Positions 21,238 through 30,010 of a stretch of DNA of 64,000 nt are shown in pieces. How positions within the stretch are numbered: position 1 is the first letter of the stretch; every line of letters starts with the position of its first letter. Source of the stretch: Bacillota bacterium (GTDB taxonomy: Bacteria > Bacillota > Limnochordia > DTU087); NCBI GenBank assembly GCA_012798695.1, contig JAAZMR010000117.1, forward strand, positions 1 through 64,000. The letters run 5' to 3'. The notes below the pieces were generated by a model. The model saw nothing but the letters and a program-made list of their open reading frames with translations, had not been told where the DNA came from and did not search any database. Made by a program: the position numbers and the translations under genes.

Positions 21238-22091
21238 GTAGACAGGCATTGGGCAGAGGTCTAAAAGCATTGATCCCACAGGCAGAAGCAGTTCGAGGTG
21301 AAGAGGTAAGACAAGTGCCCGTTAGTGCAATACAGCCAAATCCTTATCAACCCCGGAGGAATTTTGATGAAGAGAGCTTGCGGGAGCTGGCGGCCTCCAT
21401 AAAGGAGAAGGGAGTCTTGCAGCCGGTTACTGTACGAGAGAAGGACGGTGGATTTGAGCTGGTCGCGGGGGAACGCCGTTGGCGAGCAGCTCAGGTGGCT
21501 GGGCTATCGGAGATTCCCGCATTGCTGCGGCAGCTTTCCGATCGGGAAGTTATGGAGATTGCACTGATCGAGAACCTCCAGAGAGAAGATTTGAATCCGA
21601 TTGAAGAAGCTGAGGCCTATGAAGTACTCATGCGTGAGTTCGAGCTTACACAGGAGGACGTAGCGAGAGCTGTAGGTAAAGGGCGGCCCACCATTGCCAA
21701 CCGTCTCCGGTTACTGCGGCTGCCAGCTGCGGTCCGGGAGTGGGTAGCTGACGGGCAGCTCAGTGCAGGCCATGCGAAGATTCTGGTCGTGATGGATGAG
21801 GAGCGGGCAGTAGAATTGGGTCGCCGGTGCGTAGATGAGGGATGGTCCGTACGGCAGTTAGAGGAATTTCTACGGTCCCCCAAGGCTAGGTCTGGCCGCG
21901 GCAGGCAAGTAGTTCAGGTAGAGCGCCAGAACCCACTGATTAGGGAGGTTGAAGAACGACTTCAGGGTGCGTTAGGCACCAAGGTTAAGATCAAGGATAA
22001 AAGGGGTAAGGGTAAGATCGAAGTAGAGTATTACTCTACTGAAGAACTTAACCGTATTTTGGAAGTAATTGCCGGGCAGGCATGGGATTAG
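21234..22091 (+). CDS. parB: Chromosome partitioning protein ParB/Spo0J
   Basis: This CTP-dependent clamp loads at parS and spreads to recruit SMC. The 285 residues contain VAGERRWRAAQVAGL (CTP site), LIENLQREDLNPIEEA, the helix-turn-helix GKGRPTIANRLRLLRL, and a C-terminal dimer domain rich in basic residues. Arg in GKGRPT and Gly in SAGHAK match the ParB rather than the Noc specificity pattern. The ATG overlaps the parA stop codon. Two perfect parS sites lie within 1 kb downstream. Confidence 0.96.
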   Translation: MSRQALGRGLKALIPQAEAVRGEEVRQVPVSAIQPNPYQPRRNFDEESLRELAASIKEKGVLQPVTVREKDGGFELVAGERRWRAAQVAGLSEIPALLRQLSDREVMEIALIENLQREDLNPIEEAEAYEVLMREFELTQEDVARAVGKGRPTIANRLRLLRLPAAVREWVADGQLSAGHAKILVVMDEERAVELGRRCVDEGWSVRQLEEFLRSPKARSGRGRQVVQVERQNPLIREVEERLQGALGTKVKIKDKRGKGKIEVEYYSTEELNRILEVIAGQAWD

Positions 22092-22171
22092 GGGCCGTAA
22101 TTGTTAGGAAGAGCGAGTGCGGCGTCTGTGAGTGGAAATTCAGGATGGCGGGACTAGAGAAGGTGAAGTAG

Positions 22172-22933
22172 TTGAGAGACGCAGCTTTAGAACGACTTCT
22201 GGAGAGATTTCGTGCCGGTGAGGTTGATACGGACACGGTGATGCAGTATATAAAGAAACTGCCCTATGATGATCTGGGCTTTGCCAAGATTGATTATCAC
22301 AGGGGTATACGCCAAGGTTTTGCAGAAGTCATTTATTGCGCTAGCAAAACAACAGAGCAAGTGAGAGAGATATTCCGCAGACTGGCTGAGCGATCTGATC
22401 ACGTGTTGGCTACACGGGCCAACCGAGAGATGGGTATGGCCGTCAAGGATGTAGTACCGAAGGCGCAATATCATGAAGTGGCTGGACTGATCACCTTAGG
22501 CTGGAAGCGAACCCCAGAGAGCGCAGCGGGCGAAGTAGCTGTAGTCTGTGCAGGCACATCGGACCTGCCGGTAGCGGAGGAAGCCGCGATCACAGCCGAA
22601 ATAATGGGTAGTAGTGTGACGAGAGTGAATGATGTTGGTGTGGCGGGACTTCACCGGCTTTTGGGTGAACTGCATCGTTTTGAGGATGCGCGGGCCGTAG
22701 TAGTTGTTGCAGGGATGGAGGGGGCTCTCGCCAGTGTGGTGGGAGGTTTGATCGATAAGCCGGTGATCGCGGTGCCCACTAGTGTCGGTTATGGAGCAGC
22801 GTTTGGCGGTTTAGCCGCGCTGCTGGGCATGCTAAATAGCTGTGCTTCCGGTGTATCGGTAGTCAATATTGACAATGGGTTTGGAGGGGGCTATGCAGCT
22901 CATTTGATTGCCAGCCAAGCCAGTGCCAGGTAA
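22172..22933 (+). CDS. larB: LarB, nickel-pincer cofactor biosynthesis carboxylase
   Basis: LarB carboxylates and hydrolyses nicotinic acid adenine dinucleotide in the first step to the nickel-pincer nucleotide cofactor of lactate racemase. The 253-residue protein resembles PurE-type AIR carboxylases in its C-terminal half (VVCAGTSDLPVAEEAAITAE, VVVVAGMEGALASVVGGL, AVPTSVGYGAAFGGLAALLG). The start is TTG at 22172 with AAGGTGA upstream. larC follows after a 270-base gap that carries two parS sites. No larE or larA is in the window. Confidence 0.92.
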   Translation: MRDAALERLLERFRAGEVDTDTVMQYIKKLPYDDLGFAKIDYHRGIRQGFAEVIYCASKTTEQVREIFRRLAERSDHVLATRANREMGMAVKDVVPKAQYHEVAGLITLGWKRTPESAAGEVAVVCAGTSDLPVAEEAAITAEIMGSSVTRVNDVGVAGLHRLLGELHRFEDARAVVVVAGMEGALASVVGGLIDKPVIAVPTSVGYGAAFGGLAALLGMLNSCASGVSVVNIDNGFGGGYAAHLIASQASAR

Positions 22934-22943
22934 AATGGTTGAG

Positions 22944-22959
22944 TGTTCCACGTGGAACA
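22944..22959. promoter_or_regulatory. parS: parS centromere site 1
   Basis: TGTTCCACGTGGAACA is an exact match to the bacterial parS consensus. The palindrome extends to 20 bp (22942-22961). ParB would load here. It lies just after the larB stop codon, about 850 bases from the end of parB. Confidence 0.95.
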
Positions 22960-23061
22960 CTGCTTAACAGGAGAAGATGATGGAACGCAGAGAGATTTTA
23001 GTAGCGAGACGAGAGAGTGCAAGAAACGTGCACGCAATGGAGTTACAGAGAGATGAGTAGG

Positions 23062-23077
23062 TGTTCCACGTGGAACA
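23062..23077. promoter_or_regulatory. parS: parS centromere site 2
   Basis: This is a second exact TGTTCCACGTGGAACA, 118 bases after the first. Both are in the non-coding gap between larB and larC, so ParB could load without invading a gene first. Confidence 0.95.
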
Positions 23078-23204
23078 TGTTGACTAGAACGAACAATGAA
23101 TGTAGGGACTAACCCAAAAAACATGAGGAAGAGAGGGAAGTGAAATCCCCGTATTGTGCTCTTCGGTAAAATGAGAGCCGATTGCGGTCGCTTTCGCGAA
23201 TATT

Positions 23205-24422
23205 ATGTGGGCTTATCTGGACTGCTTTTCAGGTGCAAGCGGCAATATGTTTTTAGGGGCCCTGCTTGATGCAGGAGTACCCGAGACGGTTTTCTCAGAC
23301 GTGATAGCAGCAATGGAACTTGAAGATGTGCATATTGAGGCGACGACGGTGCACAAACAGGGCATCGCCGGTCAGCATGTAGAAGTGCACCACCCCGAAC
23401 AGCATGTCCATAGGCATCTGGACGATATTACAGAAATAATCGAAAGAGCTCACCTGGAGCCAGCTGTTAGCGAAAGATCGATCGAGGTCTTTCGGCGCTT
23501 AGCGGCGGCAGAAGCTAAGGCCCATGGAACGAGTGAGACTGAGGTTCATTTTCACGAGGTCGGAGCTATCGATGCCATAGTTGATGTGGTCTGTACGGTG
23601 GCGGGTTTTCACCATCTCGGAATCACAAAGGTACAGTCATCACCAGTCCACTTAGGAACGGGCTTTATCAAAGCCGCCCATGGCACCATGCCAGTCCCTG
23701 TACCAGCCACTACCAATCTGCTGGTAGGAGTCCCTACCTATTCAAAGGGGATAGCCGCAGAACTGGTTACGCCCACGGGGGCAGCCTTGTTAACCACCTT
23801 ATCTAGCAGCTATGGCAGTTGGCCAGCTGGTCGATTGCTCAAGATAGGCTATGGTGCAGGTACCAGGGAACTGCCCATTCCGAATCTGCTGCGATTGGTG
23901 CTCATAGAGTCGGTTCCTCACGGTAGAAGCCTTTGGGAGATGGATGAGATCTCCATACTTGAATGCAATCTAGACGATCATAATCCGGAATTGGTTCCTC
24001 CACTTATGCAAAAATTACTCGATCAGGGTGCCCTGGATGTTTACGTCCAGGATATCACCATGAAAGGCGGACGACCGGCAATCCTGCTCACGGTGTTATG
24101 TCAGCCAGAAGAACAAGAACTACTGGCAGAAACAGTTTTTCGAGAATCTACTACCTTGGGGATTCGCACTGACAGACGATTTCGCTATATCCTCCCACGG
24201 GAGTGTATTTCAGTAACAGTGGACCAAGAGCAACTGGATGTGAAGATAGCTAGACTAGGCGAAGAGATAATCACCGTTGCACCGGAGTACCGCGATTGTC
24301 TGCGAGTGGCTCAAGCAATAGGGTTGCCGCTGAAGGAAGTATATGATCGAGCCAAAGTGGCTGCCCGTTCAGCGTTGAGCCTTGGCAGCAGCTCACATTC
24401 TCATTCTCACCACCATAGATAG
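23205..24422 (+). CDS. larC: LarC, nickel insertase for the nickel-pincer cofactor
   Basis: LarC inserts nickel into the pincer nucleotide in a CTP-dependent step. The 405-residue protein opens with LDCFSGASGNMFLGALLDAG and includes HFHEVGAIDAIVDVV and LECNLDDHNPEL, all family signatures. It ends with a histidine-rich tail (HSHSHHH) suited to metal binding. It is one uninterrupted frame, unlike the frameshifted larC1/larC2 of Lactobacillus plantarum. No ribosome-binding site is visible before the ATG at 23205. It probably works with larB upstream; the target enzyme is not in view. Confidence 0.92.
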   Translation: MWAYLDCFSGASGNMFLGALLDAGVPETVFSDVIAAMELEDVHIEATTVHKQGIAGQHVEVHHPEQHVHRHLDDITEIIERAHLEPAVSERSIEVFRRLAAAEAKAHGTSETEVHFHEVGAIDAIVDVVCTVAGFHHLGITKVQSSPVHLGTGFIKAAHGTMPVPVPATTNLLVGVPTYSKGIAAELVTPTGAALLTTLSSSYGSWPAGRLLKIGYGAGTRELPIPNLLRLVLIESVPHGRSLWEMDEISILECNLDDHNPELVPPLMQKLLDQGALDVYVQDITMKGGRPAILLTVLCQPEEQELLAETVFRESTTLGIRTDRRFRYILPRECISVTVDQEQLDVKIARLGEEIITVAPEYRDCLRVAQAIGLPLKEVYDRAKVAARSALSLGSSSHSHSHHHR

Positions 24423-24494
24423 AGGGTTAATGTATAGGAGAACTCTTGGAGGGGACACTATGATTGTTCGCTCTGAGGGAGGTGATCTAGGGCT

Positions 24495-24743
24495 ATGCAG
24501 CCGATCGTCGCTGTTGACGACAAAATCCAGGGTGTAAAGCAGGCTCTAGAGGAAAGCGGCTACCAGGTCCAAGATCTTAGTCGCGGATGGGAAGATGTCG
24601 CTGCGATAGTGGTGAGTGGTATGGATGACAACTTCTTGGGCCAGCAAGACATTGTTAGTAAGGCACCAGTAATCGATGCGGCTGGACGGGAGATTGATGA
24701 AGTTGTCGCTGATGTGCAGCGCATATTGAGGTTACAAAGTTAA
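24495..24743 (+). CDS. YkuS-like UPF0180 small protein
   Basis: This 82-residue protein has the UPF0180 (YkuS) pattern: DDKIQGVKQALEESGYQVQDL, AIVVSGMDDNFLGQQD, and a C-terminal helix EIDEVVADVQRIL. The family function is not known. The ATG at 24495 follows a GGAGGTGATC sequence that matches the anti-Shine-Dalgarno exactly, at a longer-than-usual distance of about 12 bases. Confidence 0.8.
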   Translation: MQPIVAVDDKIQGVKQALEESGYQVQDLSRGWEDVAAIVVSGMDDNFLGQQDIVSKAPVIDAAGREIDEVVADVQRILRLQS

Positions 24744-24775
24744 TACCTTTGAGAAAAAGCAAAGCAGCATAGTGA

Positions 24776-24802
24776 GGAAACGGGCCGGGATGGCCCGTTT
24801 CC
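24776..24802. terminator. Hairpin between convergent ykuS-like and yyaC genes
   Basis: The 11-bp stem GGAAACGGGCC / GGCCCGTTTCC with a 5-base loop lies in the convergent gap. It has no strong T run on either side. It may serve as a two-way terminator. Confidence 0.6.
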
Positions 24803-24888
24803 TGGTGGCAAGAACCAACTTTCAACTCATATAACATATAGTTATGTACCCCCATAAAGCGATCCAGCTTCAATAGAAAAGCAAAGTC

Positions 24889-25590
24889 TCATTCGCCGGC
24901 AGATGGGGCGACATGGGGACTTGCCCAGTCATTCATGGCGAGCAGGGGAGTTGGGTCTAGCGCTTTCCGGCTTACTACGAGGCTGGGGTAAAAGCATTCC
25001 CAATAGCAGTTTAGTAACCCAGCGATACTATTGCTTATGACATCAGCCATACGTATCACTAAGCTGAGTCGAGTGTTCTGCAAAACGAAGTATTCCATGA
25101 AGCCCCCCACATTGACGACTCCAATAAGATGGGCTGCCCCGACCTCGGCCAAGTTCTTGTTGACACCGGTTCCGGGTTTAAGTGGACCCTCCTTGATACT
25201 GATATATCCAATATTATCACACCTTCCCAGACAGGCATCTAATGCCAATATGTAGGAAGGTGTTGTCTCTTGTTGGAGCATTTGTATATATTCATCGAGG
25301 TTGCCGGCATGTACTGGCTCATCCAATGTACCGAAGACTCTTACTCCGGGAGGCAAGGCGCCCAGGGAGGACAACTTTGATCCCACAAGCGGGCCCAGAC
25401 AATCTCCCGTGGAACGATCGGTACCTATGCAGAGAATCAATAATGGCGTGAATTGTGCATGCAGCCTTGGGTGAAGGAAATCCCACAGACTGCGAGCCAA
25501 TGTTTCAGCGGCGGTTGGATTATCGACATGGACCCGACAGACTACCTCAGTATTGCTGTCGGACTCAGAGGCCTTCGCCAAAATCATCAC
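24889..25590 (-). CDS. yyaC: Spore protease-like protein YyaC
   Basis: The YyaC family is found in spore formers and is related to the germination protease GPR fold. Signatures visible are CIGTDRSTGDCLGPLVGS, LDEPVHAGNL, LDACLG, GPLKPGTGVNKNL and VVNVGGFMEYFVLQNTRLS. At 233 residues it carries a slightly longer N-terminus and C-terminal tail than short homologues. The start is GTG at 25590 or the adjacent ATG at 25587. It is one of very few minus-strand genes on the right arm, transcribed alone against the fork. The exact biochemical role of YyaC is not established. Confidence 0.9.
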   Translation of the reverse strand: MMILAKASESDSNTEVVCRVHVDNPTAAETLARSLWDFLHPRLHAQFTPLLILCIGTDRSTGDCLGPLVGSKLSSLGALPPGVRVFGTLDEPVHAGNLDEYIQMLQQETTPSYILALDACLGRCDNIGYISIKEGPLKPGTGVNKNLAEVGAAHLIGVVNVGGFMEYFVLQNTRLSLVIRMADVISNSIAGLLNCYWECFYPSLVVSRKALDPTPLLAMNDWASPHVAPSAGE

Positions 25591-25708
25591 CCCTCACGGC
25601 AAATCATTCACAGTGAAGTATATGATGAATGGCCACTGCCTATACATGTAAGGGAAAAGCAAATCATCTTGTTGTCCAAAGGGAGATGGCGAACGTGAGA
25701 GGGGCTCC

Positions 25709-26785
25709 ATGAGCAAAAGGGAGTGGTATATGGCAGCTGCTTACGTCGGTGCCATCGTCGGTGCCGGCTTTGCGTCAGGCCAAGAGACCCTGAGCTTCTT
25801 CGTGACTTACGGGATCGCTGGCCTGTTGGGGATAATGGTGGTGACTATCGGGTTTACCGGAATGGGGGCATTACATTTTGTCTTGGCACAAGAAATGGGG
25901 GTCGAATCCTATAGGCAGCTGTTAGAAGCTATTGCCGGCCGTAGTTGGTCAAAGTATTATGATGTGATCATTACCTGTTTCCTATTGGCAGGCGTGGGAG
26001 TTATGTTGGCAGGAGCCGGAGCTTTGGTTTACCAGCAATGGGGTTTTCCACAGCTCATGGGTATTTTGGTTACAGCGCTAATCGCCGGAGCAAGTTGTGG
26101 TCTGGGTATAGAAGGGGTTTTCTTGCTAAATGCTCTATTAGTTCCTGGTATCATACTAGCGACAGCTGCATTGGGCCTAGCTGGGCTAGGTGATCTTTGG
26201 CCACGGCTGTGGGAAATGGACAACAGGGTCTTTTGGGGGGTCGCTCCCTCACCTCTTGTGCCTAATTGGTGGCTGGCCGCCACCATCTATATATCTTATA
26301 ACTCACTGTTGGGTATTGCGGCCTGCACGCCTCTAGCGGCATCCTTGCCTCAAAGGAGAATGGCTGTGTGGGGAGGTGCAGCGGGTGGTTTAGCTCTTGG
26401 CCTTTTGCTCCTGGGTGGGGGCTTGGCTATTTGGGCCATGGGCCCAGAAACTACGCGGTCTGCAGTACCCATGGCCTGGATAGCTACCAGCACTCATTCA
26501 TTAGCCGGGGGCCTCTATGGGATAGTCATTTGGTCTGCCATGGTGACCACAGCGGCTACCAATTTATTTGCTGTTCTAAAGCGCCTACAGCGATCTCCGA
26601 GTTTGACTACCCTCGGCATCCTGCTGTTACTGGCCTTTGGGCTTTCGCTAATAGGTTTTAGTGCCTTAATAGAGCTGCTTTATCCTGTCTTTGGTTATCT
26701 GGGTTGCTCATATGTGCTGAAGAGTATGGTCTTCTTCTGGAAGCGCTGGGGTGCGAAAATCACGAACAGAAGCCCAAGGCGTTAG
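25709..26785 (+). CDS. YkvI-family membrane transporter
   Basis: This 358-residue, very hydrophobic protein has about ten predicted membrane segments. The N-terminus AAYVGAIVGAGFASGQETL is the hallmark of the YkvI/LeuT-fold group, with an unwound glycine-rich first helix typical of sodium-coupled carriers. The substrate is unknown. The start is ATG at 25709 with GAGAGGGG upstream. It is divergent from yyaC, with about 120 bases between them for promoters. Confidence 0.8.
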   Translation: MSKREWYMAAAYVGAIVGAGFASGQETLSFFVTYGIAGLLGIMVVTIGFTGMGALHFVLAQEMGVESYRQLLEAIAGRSWSKYYDVIITCFLLAGVGVMLAGAGALVYQQWGFPQLMGILVTALIAGASCGLGIEGVFLLNALLVPGIILATAALGLAGLGDLWPRLWEMDNRVFWGVAPSPLVPNWWLAATIYISYNSLLGIAACTPLAASLPQRRMAVWGGAAGGLALGLLLLGGGLAIWAMGPETTRSAVPMAWIATSTHSLAGGLYGIVIWSAMVTTAATNLFAVLKRLQRSPSLTTLGILLLLAFGLSLIGFSALIELLYPVFGYLGCSYVLKSMVFFWKRWGAKITNRSPRR

Positions 26786-26891
26786 CATAGACTTACCATC
26801 TTCCCCTAGCTAACGTACTCGTGGTACGGTATAATAGGAGAAAAAACGGGAGGAGGCAGGCCCGGTACGATTACCAGGCGCCAGAGAGCCA

Positions 26892-27422
26892 ATGCCAGAC
26901 AAAGATATCATGGAGCAAAAGTACCGAATCAACCGGATGACGGAGACTGGTCAATTGGATGAGGCCTTAGCTGAACTAGATTCCCTACTAGAAATAGAAG
27001 GAGAATCTGCTTTCGCCTACAATAAACTAGGTGTTATCGCTGCCCGTCGTGGTGAAATGGAAAAAGCTAGAGACTACTTTGAACAGGCCTTGGCCATTGA
27101 TGAAACATTTGCTCCCGCCCACAGTAACCTAGGAAACATTTATAGGGAAATGGGCAATCTGGGCCAGGCTGTGGACTGTTATAGACGGGCCATAAGTTGT
27201 GATTCGGAATATGCGACAGCTTATCATAACCTCGGTGTTATCTATAAGCAGCAGGGGGATCTACATAAGGCTGTTAGTCATCTGAAGCGGGCACAGAGGC
27301 TGCAGCGTGTAATGGCCCGTCGGGAGTTAGCTGACATATCTCCCAGGAGAAAAACGCAGGTAACCTGGTGGATCGTTGCTTTAATAGCAGCATTTCTTCT
27401 TTACTATCGATTTCGAAGCTGA
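26892..27422 (+). CDS. TPR protein with C-terminal membrane anchor
   Basis: The 176 residues contain about four tetratricopeptide repeats between residues 10 and 140 (for example AYNKLGVIAARRGEMEKARDY, split as AYNKLGVIAARRG and EMEKARDYFEQAL; AHSNLGNIYREMGN; AYHNLGVIYKQQGD). A single hydrophobic helix (WWIVALIAAFLLYY) at the end would anchor it with the repeats in the cytoplasm. The ribosome site before the ATG at 26892 is weak. It probably scaffolds a protein complex; the partner is unknown. Confidence 0.8.
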   Translation: MPDKDIMEQKYRINRMTETGQLDEALAELDSLLEIEGESAFAYNKLGVIAARRGEMEKARDYFEQALAIDETFAPAHSNLGNIYREMGNLGQAVDCYRRAISCDSEYATAYHNLGVIYKQQGDLHKAVSHLKRAQRLQRVMARRELADISPRRKTQVTWWIVALIAAFLLYYRFRS

Positions 27423-27527
27423 GTACCGACAGAAGCCTTAGACCTCTTTGTGTCGCGGCAGAGCGCTGGTGGCTCAAAATAGCTGCCGGGACCGCCAAAG
27501 CCCCTGCGCGGAAGGGAAGGGTGCACC

Positions 27528-28892
27528 GTGTATCTTGTGATTCGCTTGCGGCGTCCTGTTTTGCTGTTGATTATAGCTGCGCTTATTACTGGGTGTGTAT
27601 CGACGGTTGGCTACGCTTTTGTGACTTCCTATCTGCTATCTGATACTATCGTACCAGGGGTACGTATCGCGTCTATAGATGTTGGCGGTCTTACCTGTCG
27701 GGAAGCCTCTGTCTATCTGTCGGGATATCTGAATGAGGTGATCCAAGGCCCGGTAACCATCGCCTATGGAACGATGCGGTGGGAGGTATTTCCACCGGAG
27801 CTCGGAATTACTACAGACCTAGAGAGTATAATGATTGCTGCTTTCCAGGTGGGAAGGCAAGGAAATCTGCTACGCAGGATCGCTGATCACTATCAAAGCC
27901 AAACGGAAGGTTGGGAGATTCCTCATCTGGTCTCAGTGGATCAAGAGAGGCTCTCTCACGTTCTTCGTAAGATAGCGGTCACCGCCAACATTCCTCCTCT
28001 AGATGCTCGGATTATCCTCACCGAAGATGACGAGGTAAAGATTATACCAGACTATCCCGGTCAGAAAGTCGATATTTCCCTTTTAGCTAAACAAGTGATT
28101 GCGGCTGCAACTAGGCCACATGACCGCAGGGTCATCATCAAGCCCCAGCCAGTGAAGCCAGATTTCAGTGCGGAGGATGCATATGGGCTGCGGATCCGGC
28201 GCTGTATTGCCCAATATACAACGACCTTTGACAGTCGAGACGAGAATCGGGCAAGCAATATTCGTTTGGCTGCAAATTGCCTGGACGGGGTTTTGTTGAA
28301 GCCCGGAGAGGGATTCAGCTTCAACAAGCAAGTGGGGCCTAGGTTGGGTTCTGAGGGCTACAAACCGGCACCGGTGATTGTCGATGGTGACCTGCTGCCA
28401 GGAGTTGGTGGAGGCGTTTGTCAGGTGTCAACCACGCTGTATAATGCCGTACTTCTGGCGGGCCTCGATGTTGTGATCAGGTCGCCCCATTCTCTACCCA
28501 TTGCTTATGTACCCCTGGGGCGGGATGCTGCTGTGGCTTACGACTATATGGATCTGGCCTTCCAGAATGGTTCTCCCTATGGGTTGTTATTGAGCACCAG
28601 GGTGGACAAAGAGCGGCTGACAGTACGAGTCTTTTCCGATGCCCCTCTTGAGCGATCGATCGAGTTAGATACCCAGATCGTCAAAGTTCTGCAACCAGGG
28701 GTCATTCGTAAGATCGACGCTTCTTTGAGTCCGGGGACCATAATCGAAGAGACAAAAGGGCGGCAGGGGTATGAGGTACAGTTGTGGAGAATTGTCAAAA
28801 TGGGTGATCGGGTGATTCACCGAGAACTAGTTGAGAAGAGTGTCTATAAACCTCGAGATACAGTGATTCGGCAGGGACCGTCAGTCAAATAA
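27528..28892 (+). CDS. VanW-family protein with G5-like C-terminus
   Basis: The 454 residues run: an N-terminal membrane anchor (about 9-30), a putative peptidoglycan-binding domain (about 40-220), the VanW domain (about 235-375; LAANCLDGVLLKPGEGFSFN, GGGVCQVSTTLYNAVLLAGL, RSPHSLPIAYVPLGRDAAV) and a G5-like segment at the end. VanW proteins accompany some vancomycin-resistance clusters, but this domain set is common in spore formers and does not itself imply resistance. The start is GTG at 27528 with GGAAGG upstream. It is exported or membrane-anchored. Confidence 0.88.
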   Translation: MYLVIRLRRPVLLLIIAALITGCVSTVGYAFVTSYLLSDTIVPGVRIASIDVGGLTCREASVYLSGYLNEVIQGPVTIAYGTMRWEVFPPELGITTDLESIMIAAFQVGRQGNLLRRIADHYQSQTEGWEIPHLVSVDQERLSHVLRKIAVTANIPPLDARIILTEDDEVKIIPDYPGQKVDISLLAKQVIAAATRPHDRRVIIKPQPVKPDFSAEDAYGLRIRRCIAQYTTTFDSRDENRASNIRLAANCLDGVLLKPGEGFSFNKQVGPRLGSEGYKPAPVIVDGDLLPGVGGGVCQVSTTLYNAVLLAGLDVVIRSPHSLPIAYVPLGRDAAVAYDYMDLAFQNGSPYGLLLSTRVDKERLTVRVFSDAPLERSIELDTQIVKVLQPGVIRKIDASLSPGTIIEETKGRQGYEVQLWRIVKMGDRVIHRELVEKSVYKPRDTVIRQGPSVK

Positions 28893-29061
28893 GCTGAGCT
28901 AGTGGGGGGCAATCGGGGAACTAGTGAACCCGCATTCCTATTAGCACTGTAAAAGCCCTTTAGCAGGATGTTGACAGGAAAAGGAATTTTGGTCAGAGGC
29001 AAGAAATATTTATGACCCAAGTTACGATTAACCGTGGGCGATTAAAGGAGGCGGCTTGCAG

Positions 29062-29979
29062 ATGGGTAGGTATGCGTATTTCCGTAAAGATTATGTCCCA
29101 CTTGAGGATGCAAATATCAATGTGATGACCCACGCATTTCTCTATGGGACCGCATGTTTTGAAGGGATCAGGGGGTATTGGTCTGAGGAAGAAAATCAGC
29201 TGCTTGTGTTTCGCATGCGGGAGCACTATTCTCGGTTGTTAGACTCCTGTAAGATCCTGCGCATAAATCCAGGCTATACAGTGGACGAGCTTTGCCAGAC
29301 TACCCTTGAAGTCTTGCGGCGTAACCAAGATCGAGAGGATGTATATGTCCGCCCAGTGTTCTATAAGTCGACTCCAGGTATCGGTGTCAGGCTTTCCGGC
29401 CTAGATGATGACTTCTTGGTGTTCTCCATTCCGTTTGGCGACTACCTTGATATGGATCGAGGTTTACGGGCGAGGGTATCATCTTGGCGTCACCTAGATG
29501 ATAATATGATTCCTATGCGGGCCAAAATCAATGGAGCCTACGTAAATGCTGCTCTAGCCAAAGATGAAGCCTTGCTGGATGGCTATGATGAAGCCATTTT
29601 CCTTACAGCCGATGGACATGTATCAGAAGGCAGTGCAGAGAACATCTTTATCGTGCGGGATGGCAAGCTGATTACCAGTCCGATAACTGCAGATATCCTA
29701 GAGGGAATCACCAGGCACACGGTCTTACATTGTGCCCGTGAGGATCTAGGACTGACAGTAGTTGAGCGCCTAATCGATCGCACGGAGTTGTACATAGCCG
29801 ATGAAGCCTTTTTCGTGGGGACAGGAGCACAGATTTGCCCCATTATCGAGATTGACCATCGAACCGTAGGCGATGGTTCAATAGGCCCCCTCAGCCGCCG
29901 GATTCAATCTTACTACTTTGATGTCGTGAAAGGTAGAGTGGGGAAATACCGGAAGTGGTGTTCACCGGTCTATGTCTAG
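29062..29979 (+). CDS. ilvE: Branched-chain amino acid aminotransferase
   Basis: This PLP fold-type IV enzyme transfers amino groups to and from valine, leucine and isoleucine. The PLP lysine is Lys155 in MRAKINGAYVN (ATG numbering). The family features HAFLYGTACFEGIRGY, YVRPVFYKS, SEGSAENIFIVRDG and LEGITRHTVL are present. A TTG at 29056 would add two residues; both starts can use the AGGAGG at 29046. A terminator follows. No T-box is seen upstream. Confidence 0.95.
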   Translation: MGRYAYFRKDYVPLEDANINVMTHAFLYGTACFEGIRGYWSEEENQLLVFRMREHYSRLLDSCKILRINPGYTVDELCQTTLEVLRRNQDREDVYVRPVFYKSTPGIGVRLSGLDDDFLVFSIPFGDYLDMDRGLRARVSSWRHLDDNMIPMRAKINGAYVNAALAKDEALLDGYDEAIFLTADGHVSEGSAENIFIVRDGKLITSPITADILEGITRHTVLHCAREDLGLTVVERLIDRTELYIADEAFFVGTGAQICPIIEIDHRTVGDGSIGPLSRRIQSYYFDVVKGRVGKYRKWCSPVYV

Positions 29980-29988
29980 AAGAGCACT

Positions 29989-30010
29989 CCGGCCCCTTAG
30001 GGCCGGTTTC
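29989..30010 (+). terminator. Rho-independent terminator after ilvE
   Basis: CCGGCCC (29989-29995), a 4-base loop, and GGGCCGG (30000-30006) are followed by TTT. It is a compact GC-rich terminator. Confidence 0.75.

Noticed and set aside
26830-26835. TATAAT before the TPR gene as a promoter
   Set aside because: No acceptable -35 hexamer lies 16-18 bases upstream, and no extended -10 is present, so I did not list it.
27528-28892. VanW protein as vancomycin resistance
   Set aside because: There is no vanHAX or vanRS in the window, and ddl has the tyrosine of D-Ala-D-Ala ligases. VanW-domain proteins are common in spore formers without resistance.
28971-28976. TTGACA upstream of ilvE
   Set aside because: No -10 element is found at a 16-19 base distance.
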